Counted from the first letter of the stretch, positions 10,035 through 16,311 are shown. The stretch: 17,723 nt of DNA from Clostridiales bacterium (GCA_014799585.1 JAAVHU010000010.1:2244-19966), one strand, 5' to 3'. Numbers and translations: made by a program. The notes: generated from the sequence alone by a model not told the origin.

Positions 10035-10142
10035 TGGCTTAGTGAAACCAAATTTGATAAATCCAATATTGAAATTCTAGAAAAGCACTTGAGCTTTAAT
10101 AAAAAGAGCCAATATAAATCTGATATGACAATTTATTTTTAA
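10035..10142 (+). pseudogene. Remnant of the 3' end of an unidentified gene
   Basis: An open stretch of 35 codons ends with TAA at 10140-10142 and is preceded directly by an in-frame TGA at 10032-10034. There is no start codon or ribosome binding site near its left end; the only ATG is five codons before the stop. The reading WLSETKFDKSNIEILEKHLS... has ordinary protein composition and codon choice. It begins just right of the decayed hairpin repeat, which looks like a junction. I cannot identify the parent family. It could also be chance open frame in A/T-rich DNA. Confidence 0.35.
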
Positions 10143-10199
10143 AATAACAGAAACACAGAGGACGGTTTCATGTGTTGTAAACAAGGAGGGTGAATTATT

Positions 10200-10616
10200 A
10201 TGAAAACAGTTTTTAACAATCTAAAGCCATTTATTGCATATTGGATTTCTTTTGCTGTCTACATAATAATAAGTTTATTTGAAACTTTCAGTTACACAAC
10301 TTGTGCTGTTACTTCTTTAACAGTATATATAATTCTGAATATTCTGATAGGCTACACTACGGATATCAAAGAAATGCGTTGGGGAATCATTCTTATTGAA
10401 TTACAATTATTCATATGTGCTATTTGTTTTTCACCAAGAGCAGGTGCATCTGATTACCCTATCGTTGCATCAGCAGGAAATATTTTTTATTCAACATTTT
10501 TTGATAGTTTTAACAAAGGTTTTAAATTATCCATTCTTCTTCCTCTTCTATTATTGGGAATCGGTTTTGGATTAAGAATTTTAAAAAAACAAATAAAAAA
10601 AGAGAACTCTATGTGA
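10200..10616 (+). CDS. Four-helix integral membrane protein (function unknown)
   Basis: Unrecognised 138-aa protein made almost wholly of membrane helices: about 10-27, 36-53, 61-80 and 105-126, with a loop containing SPRAGASDYP between helices three and four and a lysine-rich tail. ATG 10200 has a very strong AAGGAGGG (10183-10190) at 9 nt. The last codons and the TGA stop lie within a transcription terminator. A/T-rich composition and position between two copies of a hairpin repeat suggest the gene could have been inserted or duplicated here. No family motif is visible, so no function is offered. Confidence 0.75.
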   Translation: MKTVFNNLKPFIAYWISFAVYIIISLFETFSYTTCAVTSLTVYIILNILIGYTTDIKEMRWGIILIELQLFICAICFSPRAGASDYPIVASAGNIFYSTFFDSFNKGFKLSILLPLLLLGIGFGLRILKKQIKKENSM

Positions 10617-10638
10617 AAGCATAGAGTTCTCTTTTTGT
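10595..10638. terminator. Bidirectional intrinsic terminator with the 10200 gene's stop codon in its loop
   Basis: A perfect 13-bp stem pairs AGAGAACTCTATG (10601-10613) with CATAGAGTTCTCT (10620-10632) around the six-base loop TGAAAG, and A-T pairs can extend it. On the plus strand it is followed by T5; on the minus strand by T7. It ends the plus-strand gene at 10200, whose stop TGA (10614-10616) is in the loop, and would also stop minus-strand transcription coming from 10716. Confidence 0.9.
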
Positions 10639-10656
10639 TAATAACATTTATACTTA

Positions 10657-10716
10657 TTATTTACTGAGGAACAGCGGATACATTGTGACAACTAAAATTG
10701 CTCTTAAATATTTCAT
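10657..10716 (-). CDS. Candidate 19-residue hydrophobic peptide gene
   Basis: ATG 10716-10714 opens 19 codons ending in TAA (10659-10657), giving MKYLRAILVVTMYPLFLSK: a basic start, a hydrophobic centre and a terminal lysine. It has an ideal ribosome binding site AAAAGGAGGG (10733-10724) at 7 nt, and a strong U-tailed terminator begins about 20 nt past the stop on the same strand. A seven-codon reading (MNLKRRV, ATG 10742, TAG 10721-10719) overlaps that binding site and ends 2 nt before the ATG, so coupling is possible. A membrane-active or signalling peptide, or the 5' remnant of a longer gene, are both possible. I found no clear promoter upstream; readthrough from the feo terminator at 10850 is an alternative source. 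Confidence 0.4.
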   Translation of the reverse strand: MKYLRAILVVTMYPLFLSK

Positions 10717-10842
10717 TGCTAAACCCTCCTTTTCAAATTCATTTTTCCTTACAAGAAGATTTAACAATATATTGAAGAAAAATTCTATAAACTTGGCTTT
10801 ACACTGTGGTTGCAGAACGTCACCTTACAGTTTACACAAAAC

Positions 10843-10876
10843 AAAAAGCAAACGGCAGGTCGATGACCTGCCGTTT
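10843..10876 (-). terminator. Intrinsic terminator of the feo operon
   Basis: A perfect 12-bp inverted repeat, AAACGGCAGGTC (10850-10861) and GACCTGCCGTTT (10865-10876), with a three-base loop (GAT) or a slightly larger one if the top pair opens. Read on the minus strand it is followed by GCTTTTTGTTTTG, the expected U-tract. It lies just 12 nt past the end of the FeoB-associated peptide gene. A decayed copy lies at 9995-10029. Confidence 0.88.
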
Positions 10877-10888
10877 ACATTTTGAGTA

Positions 10889-11071
10889 TTAATCTTTAGA
10901 GTTATTCTTATGGCAAATTTCTGATGCGGCACAGTTTGAACAACCGCAACCACAGGAGGATTTACCTTTTTTCTTATCTTTAATCATTTTTGTAATTATT
11001 GCAGCTAATATTCCGATAACGATTACTGCAATAATGATTGTTGCAAGATTTTCAGTTAAAAAAGCGAGCAT
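10889..11071 (-). CDS. FeoB-associated Cys-rich membrane protein
   Basis: Small 60-aa protein with one membrane helix (about 8-30), a lysine cluster (KDKKKGK) and a cysteine-rich tail with C40, C42, C44, C47 and C53 (CGCGCSNC then EIC). This is the layout of the small proteins commonly found after feoB in Firmicutes. They are thought to assist ferrous iron transport, perhaps by binding iron near the cytoplasmic face of FeoB, but the role is not established. AAAGGAGG lies 7 nt before ATG 11071 and directly follows the feoB stop, so it is translated from the feo mRNA. It is the last gene before the operon terminator. Confidence 0.9.
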   Translation of the reverse strand: MLAFLTENLATIIIAVIVIGILAAIITKMIKDKKKGKSSCGCGCSNCAASEICHKNNSKD

Positions 11072-11084
11072 AAAATCGCCTCCT

Positions 11085-13514
11085 TTATTTTGTAACTGTT
11101 TCTTTCTTCTTAGAAGTTCTTACATTTACCTTAAGTGAATTATCCTCTTTATAAGGTTTAACAAGCATATAGATTATAAACGCAATGATGATTGCCGCAA
11201 CGATTGTGCCTATAATACTGCCACTGCCTGTAAAGAGCATACCTAACTGATATACGATAAGTGAAACAGCATAAGCGAATATGCACTGATATCCGATTGC
11301 AAACCAAGTCCATTTTGCACTGTTCATTTCTCTCTTAATCGCACCGATTGCGGCGAAGCAAGGTGCACAAAGGAGATTGAAGATAAGGAATGAATAGCCT
11401 GCAAGCCTTGTCATACCCTCAAAATCAAGAACACCGAATACACCAACAACCTCTTCTTTAGCAACAAGACCCATAACGGTTGCAACAGTAGCCTTAATTG
11501 TGCCAAAGCCGATTGGTTTGAATATCCAGCAAACAGCACTGCCTATCATACCAAGAATGCTTGATTCAAGTTCCATTTCAGGATCAAATGTGAATGAGCC
11601 GTCTACAACGCCGAACGCAGAAGCCGCCCAGATGAATACAGATGAAAGAAGAATAATTGTACCTGCTTTTTTGATGAAGGATGAACCTCTTTCCCACATA
11701 GAGCGAAGCACATTGCCAACAGTTGGCCAGTGATAAGCAGGAAGCTCCATAACGAACGGAGCAGGATCACCTGCAAACATCTTTGTTTTCTTGAGCATAA
11801 TGCCTGAAACTATGATTGCCGCAATACCAAGGAAATATGCACTTGGAGCAACCCACCAAGCCTTATTGAACAAAGCAGAAGCAATCATTGCAATGATAGG
11901 AAGCTTTGCACCGCAAGGAATAAAGGTAGTTGTCATAATCGTCATTTTACGGTCACGGTCATTTTCAATTGTGCGTGATGCCATAATACCCGGAACACCA
12001 CAGCCTGTACCGATAAGCATTGGGATGAATGACTTACCGCTTAAGCCGAATTTTCTAAAAATTCTATCAAGTACAAAGGCAATTCGAGCCATATAGCCGC
12101 AGCTTTCAAGGAATGCAAGCATAATAAAGAGTACAAGCATCTGCGGAACGAAACCAAGAACAGCACCAACACCGCCTACAATACCATCAACAAGAAGGCT
12201 TGAAAGCCATTCTGCACAATTAATTTTATCTAATCCATTCTGAACAAGAACAGGAATACCATTCCACCAAACACCAAAATCTTCTGTTGCAGGGGCATCT
12301 TCTGCTTCAAGAGCAGTATCCACTGTTTCGGAAATATCAAAGCCTGCTTCTGCAAGGGATTCACCATAGCTTCCGTAAGCTTCATCAAAAGCTCCGAAAT
12401 CTTCTTCTGCGATTGCATCCTGAATATCATCAGCACCGATAACATCAGCTTTTACAGCCGCATCAACTGTTGCAACAACATCTTCTGTCCATACATTTTC
12501 GATAGCATACTCCGTCATTGCATCATCATAATCGCTTGTACCGATTCCAAGCGGATGGAAGCCGTCACCAAACAAGCCGTCATTTGTCCAATCCGTAACA
12601 AAACCGCCGATTGTTGAAACTGAAATATAATAAACAAGGAACATAATAACAGCAAAAATCGGAAGAGCTGCAAATCGGTTTGTAACCACCTTATCAATTT
12701 TATCAGACGGGGTTAATTTATTATGATTTTTCTTTTTATAACAGCCCTTGATGATGGAAGCTATGTAAATATATCTTTCGTTTGTAATAATGCTTTCTGC
12801 ATCATCATCAAGTTCATTTTCAGCAGCTTCAATATCTTTTTCGATATGAGCAATCGTATCTTTATCAAGATTAAGCTGAGAGAGAACCTTTTCATCTCTT
12901 TCAAAAATCTTGATTGCATACCAACGCTGCTGTTCTTCAGGCATATCGTGAACTGTTACTTCCTCGATATGAGCAAGAGCATGTTCAACAGAACCGCTGA
13001 AGCTATGCTGAGGAATTGTTTTATCACCATTTGCGGCATTAATTGCTTCTTCAGCAGCCTCAACAATACCTGTTCCCTTAAGAGCAGAGATTTCAACAAC
13101 CTTACAGCCGATTGCTCGTGACAATTCTGCTATATTGATTTTATCTCCGTTTTTCTTAACAACATCCATCATATTAACAGCAACTACAACCGGAATGCCA
13201 AGCTCTGTTAACTGTGTTGTTAAATAAAGGTTTCTTTCAAGGTTTGTTCCGTCTACTATATTAAGAATAGCATCAGGACGCTCAGAAATCAAATAATTTC
13301 TTGCAACAACCTCCTCCAATGTATATGGAGAAAGTGAATAAATACCGGGAAGGTCTGTTATTACAACATCACTGTGTTTCTTTAATTTTCCCTCTTTTTT
13401 CTCTACGGTTACACCCGGCCAGTTACCAACAAATTGATTTGAGCCTGTAAGCGCATTAAAAAGAGTTGTTTTACCGCAGTTTGGATTACCTGCAAGGGCA
13501 ATTTTAATACTCAT
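11085..13514 (-). CDS. feoB: Ferrous iron transport protein FeoB with an acidic outer-loop insertion
   Basis: FeoB is the membrane permease for Fe2+ with a cytoplasmic GTPase domain. 809 aa from ATG 13514, which has AAAGGA at 8 nt; an in-frame TTG at 13520 is less likely. Seen: G1 GNPNCGKT (9-16), G2 T37, G3 DLPG (54-57), G4 NMMD (114-117), G5 SALKG (143-147), a helical GDI domain to about 270, first membrane helix about 281-305, then the Gate-type core with GTGCGVPGIMASRTI near 502-516. Odd: residues 328-412, between helix 1 and the next helix (about 439), hold 27 Asp/Glu and a single Lys. This loop should be outside the cell, and most FeoB proteins lack so long an acidic insert there. Gap to feoA is 80 nt, with a possible promoter of its own. 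Confidence 0.97.
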   Translation of the reverse strand: MSIKIALAGNPNCGKTTLFNALTGSNQFVGNWPGVTVEKKEGKLKKHSDVVITDLPGIYSLSPYTLEEVVARNYLISERPDAILNIVDGTNLERNLYLTTQLTELGIPVVVAVNMMDVVKKNGDKINIAELSRAIGCKVVEISALKGTGIVEAAEEAINAANGDKTIPQHSFSGSVEHALAHIEEVTVHDMPEEQQRWYAIKIFERDEKVLSQLNLDKDTIAHIEKDIEAAENELDDDAESIITNERYIYIASIIKGCYKKKNHNKLTPSDKIDKVVTNRFAALPIFAVIMFLVYYISVSTIGGFVTDWTNDGLFGDGFHPLGIGTSDYDDAMTEYAIENVWTEDVVATVDAAVKADVIGADDIQDAIAEEDFGAFDEAYGSYGESLAEAGFDISETVDTALEAEDAPATEDFGVWWNGIPVLVQNGLDKINCAEWLSSLLVDGIVGGVGAVLGFVPQMLVLFIMLAFLESCGYMARIAFVLDRIFRKFGLSGKSFIPMLIGTGCGVPGIMASRTIENDRDRKMTIMTTTFIPCGAKLPIIAMIASALFNKAWWVAPSAYFLGIAAIIVSGIMLKKTKMFAGDPAPFVMELPAYHWPTVGNVLRSMWERGSSFIKKAGTIILLSSVFIWAASAFGVVDGSFTFDPEMELESSILGMIGSAVCWIFKPIGFGTIKATVATVMGLVAKEEVVGVFGVLDFEGMTRLAGYSFLIFNLLCAPCFAAIGAIKREMNSAKWTWFAIGYQCIFAYAVSLIVYQLGMLFTGSGSIIGTIVAAIIIAFIIYMLVKPYKEDNSLKVNVRTSKKKETVTK

Positions 13515-13534
13515 ATTCAAAGTCCTTTCATTAA

Positions 13535-13566
13535 TTAGTTATAGCTAACTTATATTTCAATGTATA
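13535..13566 (-). promoter_or_regulatory. Possible feoB promoter overlapped by a DtxR-type inverted repeat
   Basis: On the minus strand TATACA (13566-13561), a 17-bp spacer and TATAAC (13543-13538) form a weak promoter (four of six and five of six matches) with a predicted start near 13531, just before feoB. TTAG (13535-13538), six bases and CTAA (13545-13548) make the same half-site arrangement seen at the feoA promoter, and it lies on the proposed -10. The repeat is seen; promoter and operator function are inference. Confidence 0.45.
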
Positions 13567-13588
13567 GGGCAAAGGATTATCTTTGCCC
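13567..13588 (-). other. Hairpin between feoA and feoB
   Basis: A perfect 8-bp stem, GGGCAAAG (13567-13574) and CTTTGCCC (13581-13588), closes a six-base loop. It has no U-run after it on the minus strand, so it is not a typical terminator. It could be an mRNA processing or stability element that sets feoA and feoB levels apart, or a weak attenuator. Confidence 0.5.
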
Positions 13589-13594
13589 AAAAAA

Positions 13595-13822
13595 TTAAAC
13601 ATTTTCTACTTCAATCATTTCGGCATCGGCTTTTCTTAAAGAAAGCTCATAGCCACGTACAGTAATTTCAACAGGGTCACCAAGCGGTGCTACCTTACGG
13701 ATATGAACCTCAACACCTCTTGTAATTCCCATATCCATTATACGACGTTTAACTGCTCCCTCACCATGGAGCTTAACAACCTTTAAGGTTTCGCCAACCT
13801 TTGCTTCTTTTAAAGTTTTCAT
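13595..13822 (-). CDS. feoA: FeoA domain protein (second of two tandem copies)
   Basis: FeoA is a small SH3-like cytoplasmic protein that works with FeoB in Fe2+ uptake, probably by contacting it. 75 aa, whole family length. Seen: the characteristic order of glycine-bounded strands, VGETLKVVKL, then RRIMDMGITRGVEVHIRKVAPLGDPVEITVRGYELSLRK, which is a classic FeoA reading. ATG 13822 has AGGAGG at 8 nt, placed in the 12-nt gap after the other feoA. It is the copy nearer feoB and the closer match to standard FeoA, so it is the better candidate for the functional FeoB partner. Confidence 0.95.
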   Translation of the reverse strand: MKTLKEAKVGETLKVVKLHGEGAVKRRIMDMGITRGVEVHIRKVAPLGDPVEITVRGYELSLRKADAEMIEVENV

Positions 13823-13834
13823 CTGTATGTCCTC

Positions 13835-14044
13835 CTACACCATGATTTTACTTGCCATTTCCTTACTTATTGCAACACGGCTGTCTTTAACATTCACAAT
13901 CAGATTTCCGCCGATTGATGAAACAATGCTTACTGCTCCGCCCACAACAAAGCCAAGATTTTCAAGATGCTGTTTTACATCCGGCTTACCGCCGATTTTT
14001 TTTATAATATTTTCCTCACCTATATCTGCTAAGGTTAAAGGCAT
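13835..14044 (-). CDS. feoA: FeoA domain protein (first of two tandem copies)
   Basis: 69-aa FeoA-type SH3-like protein and the first gene of the feo operon. Seen: PLTLADIGEENIIKKIGG, HLENLGFVVGGAVSIVSSIGGNLIVNVKDSRVAISKEMA; the LGFVVG and GGNLIVNVKDSRVAI segments correspond to the LGIxxG and GxxxxxxxxxxxLxL strands of FeoA. It is much diverged from the second copy, so tandem feoA genes here are not a recent duplication. GGAG lies 7 nt before ATG 14044. Leader from the predicted start site (about 14126) is about 82 nt and contains a further TTAG/CTAA element. Confidence 0.92.
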   Translation of the reverse strand: MPLTLADIGEENIIKKIGGKPDVKQHLENLGFVVGGAVSIVSSIGGNLIVNVKDSRVAISKEMASKIMV

Positions 14045-14076
14045 AATACCACTCCATTCCTTTCAACGTCTTTGAT

Positions 14077-14090
14077 AGTTTAGACTAACT
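14077..14090. promoter_or_regulatory. DtxR-like half-site pair in the feoA leader
   Basis: AGTTTAG, one base, then CTAACT: TTAG and CTAA flanking a single central base, as at the centre of the classical DtxR box (TTAGGTTAGCCTAACCTAA). It lies downstream of the predicted feo start site. Weakest of the three sites in this region by flanking symmetry. Confidence 0.45.
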
Positions 14091-14106
14091 CAAAGCTTTA
14101 AAAAGA

Positions 14107-14126
14107 CGGTTAGATTTCCCTAACCG
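14107..14126. promoter_or_regulatory. Perfect inverted repeat at the feo transcription start, probable metal-regulator operator
   Basis: CGGTTAG, six bases ATTTCC, CTAACCG: seven-base arms with no mismatch. The predicted feo start (about 14126) is its right end, so a bound protein would block initiation or clearance. The half-site GGTTAG/CTAACC is that of DtxR-family boxes, and the encoded DtxR-type regulator is the divergent neighbour. Binding is inferred. Confidence 0.72.
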
Positions 14127-14132
14127 AGGTAT

Positions 14133-14161
14133 ATATTAGCAAAGACTAACCGCATTGTCAA
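14133..14161 (-). promoter_or_regulatory. Promoter of the feoA-feoA-feoB operon
   Basis: Minus strand TTGACA (14161-14156), a 17-bp spacer and TAATAT (14138-14133): a near-consensus vegetative promoter, start predicted near 14126. The element GGTTAG-TCTTTG-CTAATA (14151-14134) covers the spacer and the -10, placing a DtxR-type half-site pair exactly where a repressor would compete with RNA polymerase. Confidence 0.85.
14134..14151. promoter_or_regulatory. DtxR-like inverted repeat over the feo -10
   Basis: TATTAG, six bases CAAAGA, CTAACC. Spacing TTAG-N6-CTAA is the same as in the perfect repeat at 14107-14126 and in the site before feoB at 13535-13548. The outer two bases are not symmetric. 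Overlap with the promoter core supports a role in repression. Confidence 0.6.
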
Positions 14162-14189
14162 GAGTAATTCTAAACTTTTTCAAAAAAAA

Positions 14190-14218
14190 TTGAAAAAGCG
14201 GAAAAACTGTGCTATATT
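14190..14218 (+). promoter_or_regulatory. Promoter of the DtxR-type regulator gene
   Basis: TTGAAA (14190-14195), a 17-bp spacer and TATATT (14213-14218), start predicted near 14225, leader about 53 nt. It faces away from the feo promoter with 28 bp between the two -35 elements. The -35 lies in the right arm of a 9-bp inverted repeat (CTTTTTCAA 14175-14183, TTGAAAAAG 14190-14198). No TTAG/CTAA pair overlaps this promoter, so the regulator may not repress itself. Confidence 0.7.
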
Positions 14219-14277
14219 ATTAATCAACGAAGAAGCATTCTTTGTTTCAAAAAGGGTTTAAGGCGGTAAAATTTATT

Positions 14278-14652
14278 ATGAAGATTCAAAAATCAGCAGA
14301 AGATTATCTTGAAACCATTTTGATTATCAAGAACAGAAAGGGCGTTGTTCGCTCTATTGATATTGTAAACGAGCTTGAATTTTCCAAGCCAAGCGTTAGC
14401 GTTGCGATGAAAAATCTGCGTGAAAACGGATATATTGACGTTGATGATAACGGCTATATTTCCCTGCTTGCAAAAGGAATGGAAATTGCAGAAACTATGT
14501 ACGAACGCCATATTGCCATTTCAAACTGGCTGATTGCGATTGGTGTTAATCCTGAAACTGCAGTTGAGGATGCATGCAGAATTGAACACGTTATCAGTGC
14601 AGAAAGCTTTGAGGCAGTAAAAAAATTTATAACGGATATCAGAGAATTATAA
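14278..14652 (+). CDS. DtxR/MntR-family metal-dependent transcriptional repressor, probably iron-responsive
   Basis: Cytoplasmic winged-helix repressor that binds DNA when loaded with Fe2+ or Mn2+. 124 aa from ATG 14278, the MntR-like short form without the SH3-like third domain of DtxR. Seen: HTH (about 26-51, SIDIVNELEFSKPSVSVAMK), wing, and dimerisation/metal domain. Ligand positions by alignment with MntR (D8, E11, H77, E99, E102, H103) are D9, E12, H78, C100, E103, H104. Cys at 100 replaces the Glu of MntR and corresponds to Cys102 of DtxR, which favours iron over manganese. A TTG at 14242 could add 12 residues, but homologues begin at the chosen ATG; the ribosome binding site there is poor (AAGGCGG at 11 nt). 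Divergent feo genes support control of iron uptake. Confidence 0.9.
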   Translation: MKIQKSAEDYLETILIIKNRKGVVRSIDIVNELEFSKPSVSVAMKNLRENGYIDVDDNGYISLLAKGMEIAETMYERHIAISNWLIAIGVNPETAVEDACRIEHVISAESFEAVKKFITDIREL

Positions 14653-14668
14653 TATAAAAACAGTAAAG

Positions 14669-14700
14669 AAGCAGACGATTCAAAACCGTCTGCTTTTTTT
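14669..14700 (+). terminator. Intrinsic terminator after the DtxR-type regulator
   Basis: AAGCAGACG (14669-14677) pairs with CGTCTGCTT (14687-14695) around a nine-base loop, followed by a run of T to 14700. Lies 17 nt past the regulator stop and just before the convergent end of the GH2 gene. The A-rich left flank could allow weak termination from the other strand too. Confidence 0.88.
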
Positions 14701-14706
14701 GATGTT

Positions 14707-16311
14707 TTATCCCTGTAATGTACAAAGTAATCTGTATGATGGCTTTTCATTGCCGTATAAATCTGTTGAGCCGTGAACACGCTGACGCATCTTATCCTCG
14801 CCTGCTTCACCGCAATGGGTACGATAATCATTAAGCGAAAACCACATATAACCGCAAATGTTCTCGATTTCAGAATACATTTCAAGACGTTCTTTCAGTA
14901 TTCTTGCTCTTTCCTGATCTCCGCCTTTAAAATGCGGTTCACAAAGTCCGAATTCCGATACAAGCAGTGGCATTTTCTTTGCCTTTTTACAGGTGCGTAT
15001 CATATGTTTTTTTATATCATCACTCGGCTCCCACAAACCAAGATAATCATTCCACATTGCAATATCACCGTGTAATGCAGCATCATCCTTATCAACATTT
15101 TCGTTTCTGCTTATGGAATTTGAAACATAGTTTACAAGTCTTCTGCTGTCAAGTGATTTGAAATAAGCAACCATATCATCAACATATTTTATGGTTGGAT
15201 CAGTTTCTGCTCCAAGCTCATTACCAACACCCCAGCAAATAATTGACGGATGATTGGAATGGAAATAAACCATTTCATCTGCCTGCTGTTTTGCTATATC
15301 AAGCTGTAATTCAGTTGCCTGCTTTGGATAACCCCAGTATGGGATTTCCTCCTGAACAAGAAGTCCGTTTTCATCACACCAATCAAACAAGGTATCATCC
15401 TGCTGCCAATGGAAACGAGTGAACACACAGCCTGCATTTTTCAACTGCTTTAAGCATTTGATACTGTGTTCAAGTGGCTCAGCCATACCAAAATCAGGGT
15501 GGGAGCCGGGCATCCATTCACAGCCTTTAAGATATATTTTCTCACCGTTCAGAAGTACACTTTCGCCTTTAACCTCAATTGTTCTTAAGCCTGTTCGGAT
15601 TTCATAATAATCATTTTCGGTTTCAATGGCGATTCTGTAAAGATTAGGTGAATAACAGCTCCAAAGCTTAAGATTTTCAAAATCAATTGTTATCTTATTT
15701 TCAAGATTATCAAAATGCTTTTTTATTACTGTTTTGTTGCTCGAATAATCAATTACGCTGATTGCTCCGCTCTGTGCTTTATCATCAAGAAACGCTGTTC
15801 TGATTAAAAGACTTCCGCTGCATAAATCGTTATTGATAGATTTGATATCTTCTTCAACACGGATATATTCAACAGCATTCTTTTCAACAAAGTTGAGTTC
15901 AGCTTTTCTGATAATTCCGCCGTCATCTGCCCAGTCAAAATCATCCTTATGCGGCAACATTTTATCAGTATTCATATTATCAACAACAACCTTGATTGTA
16001 TTATTTTTTGCAAAATGGATTTTATCGGTAACATCAATTTTAAACGGTGTATAGCCCGAACGCTTATGCTCGCCCGCAAAAACATCATTGATATAAACCT
16101 TTGCGGTATGATAAACAGCATTAAAGGCAATGAATACTTTTTTATCGCTTAATGCCCTATGCACATAAACAGAGGTTTTATATTCAGCTTCACCCCTGTG
16201 CTTCATAACGGCATCATCTACATTCCACGTGTGCGGTGTTGTAACCCTTGCGTTATAGTTTAATTCAGCAATGGAAAAATTCCATTTGTTTAAAGAAATA
16301 TTATATCTCAT
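14707..16311 (-). CDS. Glycoside hydrolase family 2 enzyme (beta-galactosidase/beta-glucuronidase type)
   Basis: Hydrolyses a beta-linked sugar, probably beta-galactoside or beta-glucuronide; the exact substrate cannot be read from sequence. 534 aa. Seen: N-terminal jelly-roll sugar-binding domain (about 20-140), Ig-like middle domain (about 150-245), and TIM barrel with acid/base Glu365 in GVGNELG and nucleophile Glu453 in LVSEFG. No signal peptide, so it is likely cytoplasmic and acts on imported oligosaccharides. It is at the short end of GH2, lacking the extra C-terminal domains of LacZ. ATG 16311 has AAGGAG at 6 nt. It is divergent from an AraC-family regulator, which probably controls it. 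A possible -10 (TAATAT, 16337-16332) has no matching -35. Confidence 0.9.
   Translation of the reverse strand: MRYNISLNKWNFSIAELNYNARVTTPHTWNVDDAVMKHRGEAEYKTSVYVHRALSDKKVFIAFNAVYHTAKVYINDVFAGEHKRSGYTPFKIDVTDKIHFAKNNTIKVVVDNMNTDKMLPHKDDFDWADDGGIIRKAELNFVEKNAVEYIRVEEDIKSINNDLCSGSLLIRTAFLDDKAQSGAISVIDYSSNKTVIKKHFDNLENKITIDFENLKLWSCYSPNLYRIAIETENDYYEIRTGLRTIEVKGESVLLNGEKIYLKGCEWMPGSHPDFGMAEPLEHSIKCLKQLKNAGCVFTRFHWQQDDTLFDWCDENGLLVQEEIPYWGYPKQATELQLDIAKQQADEMVYFHSNHPSIICWGVGNELGAETDPTIKYVDDMVAYFKSLDSRRLVNYVSNSISRNENVDKDDAALHGDIAMWNDYLGLWEPSDDIKKHMIRTCKKAKKMPLLVSEFGLCEPHFKGGDQERARILKERLEMYSEIENICGYMWFSLNDYRTHCGEAGEDKMRQRVHGSTDLYGNEKPSYRLLCTLQG

Noticed and set aside
10685..10885. Plus-strand 66-codon frame in the gap before the feo terminator
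   Set aside because: No binding site, no family features, and it runs through the feo terminator hairpin; it is a shadow frame of non-coding sequence.
14175..14198. 9-bp inverted repeat CTTTTTCAA / TTGAAAAAG near the regulator promoter
   Set aside because: It is low-complexity A/T sequence overlapping a -35 element; as a terminator it has no U-tail, and as an operator it is unlike the TTAG/CTAA sites. Chance is the simpler explanation.
14242..14277. TTG start extending the DtxR-type regulator by 12 residues
   Set aside because: Family members begin at MKIQ-like residues with the D/E metal ligands at positions 8-12; the extra residues would shift these and no better binding site is present.
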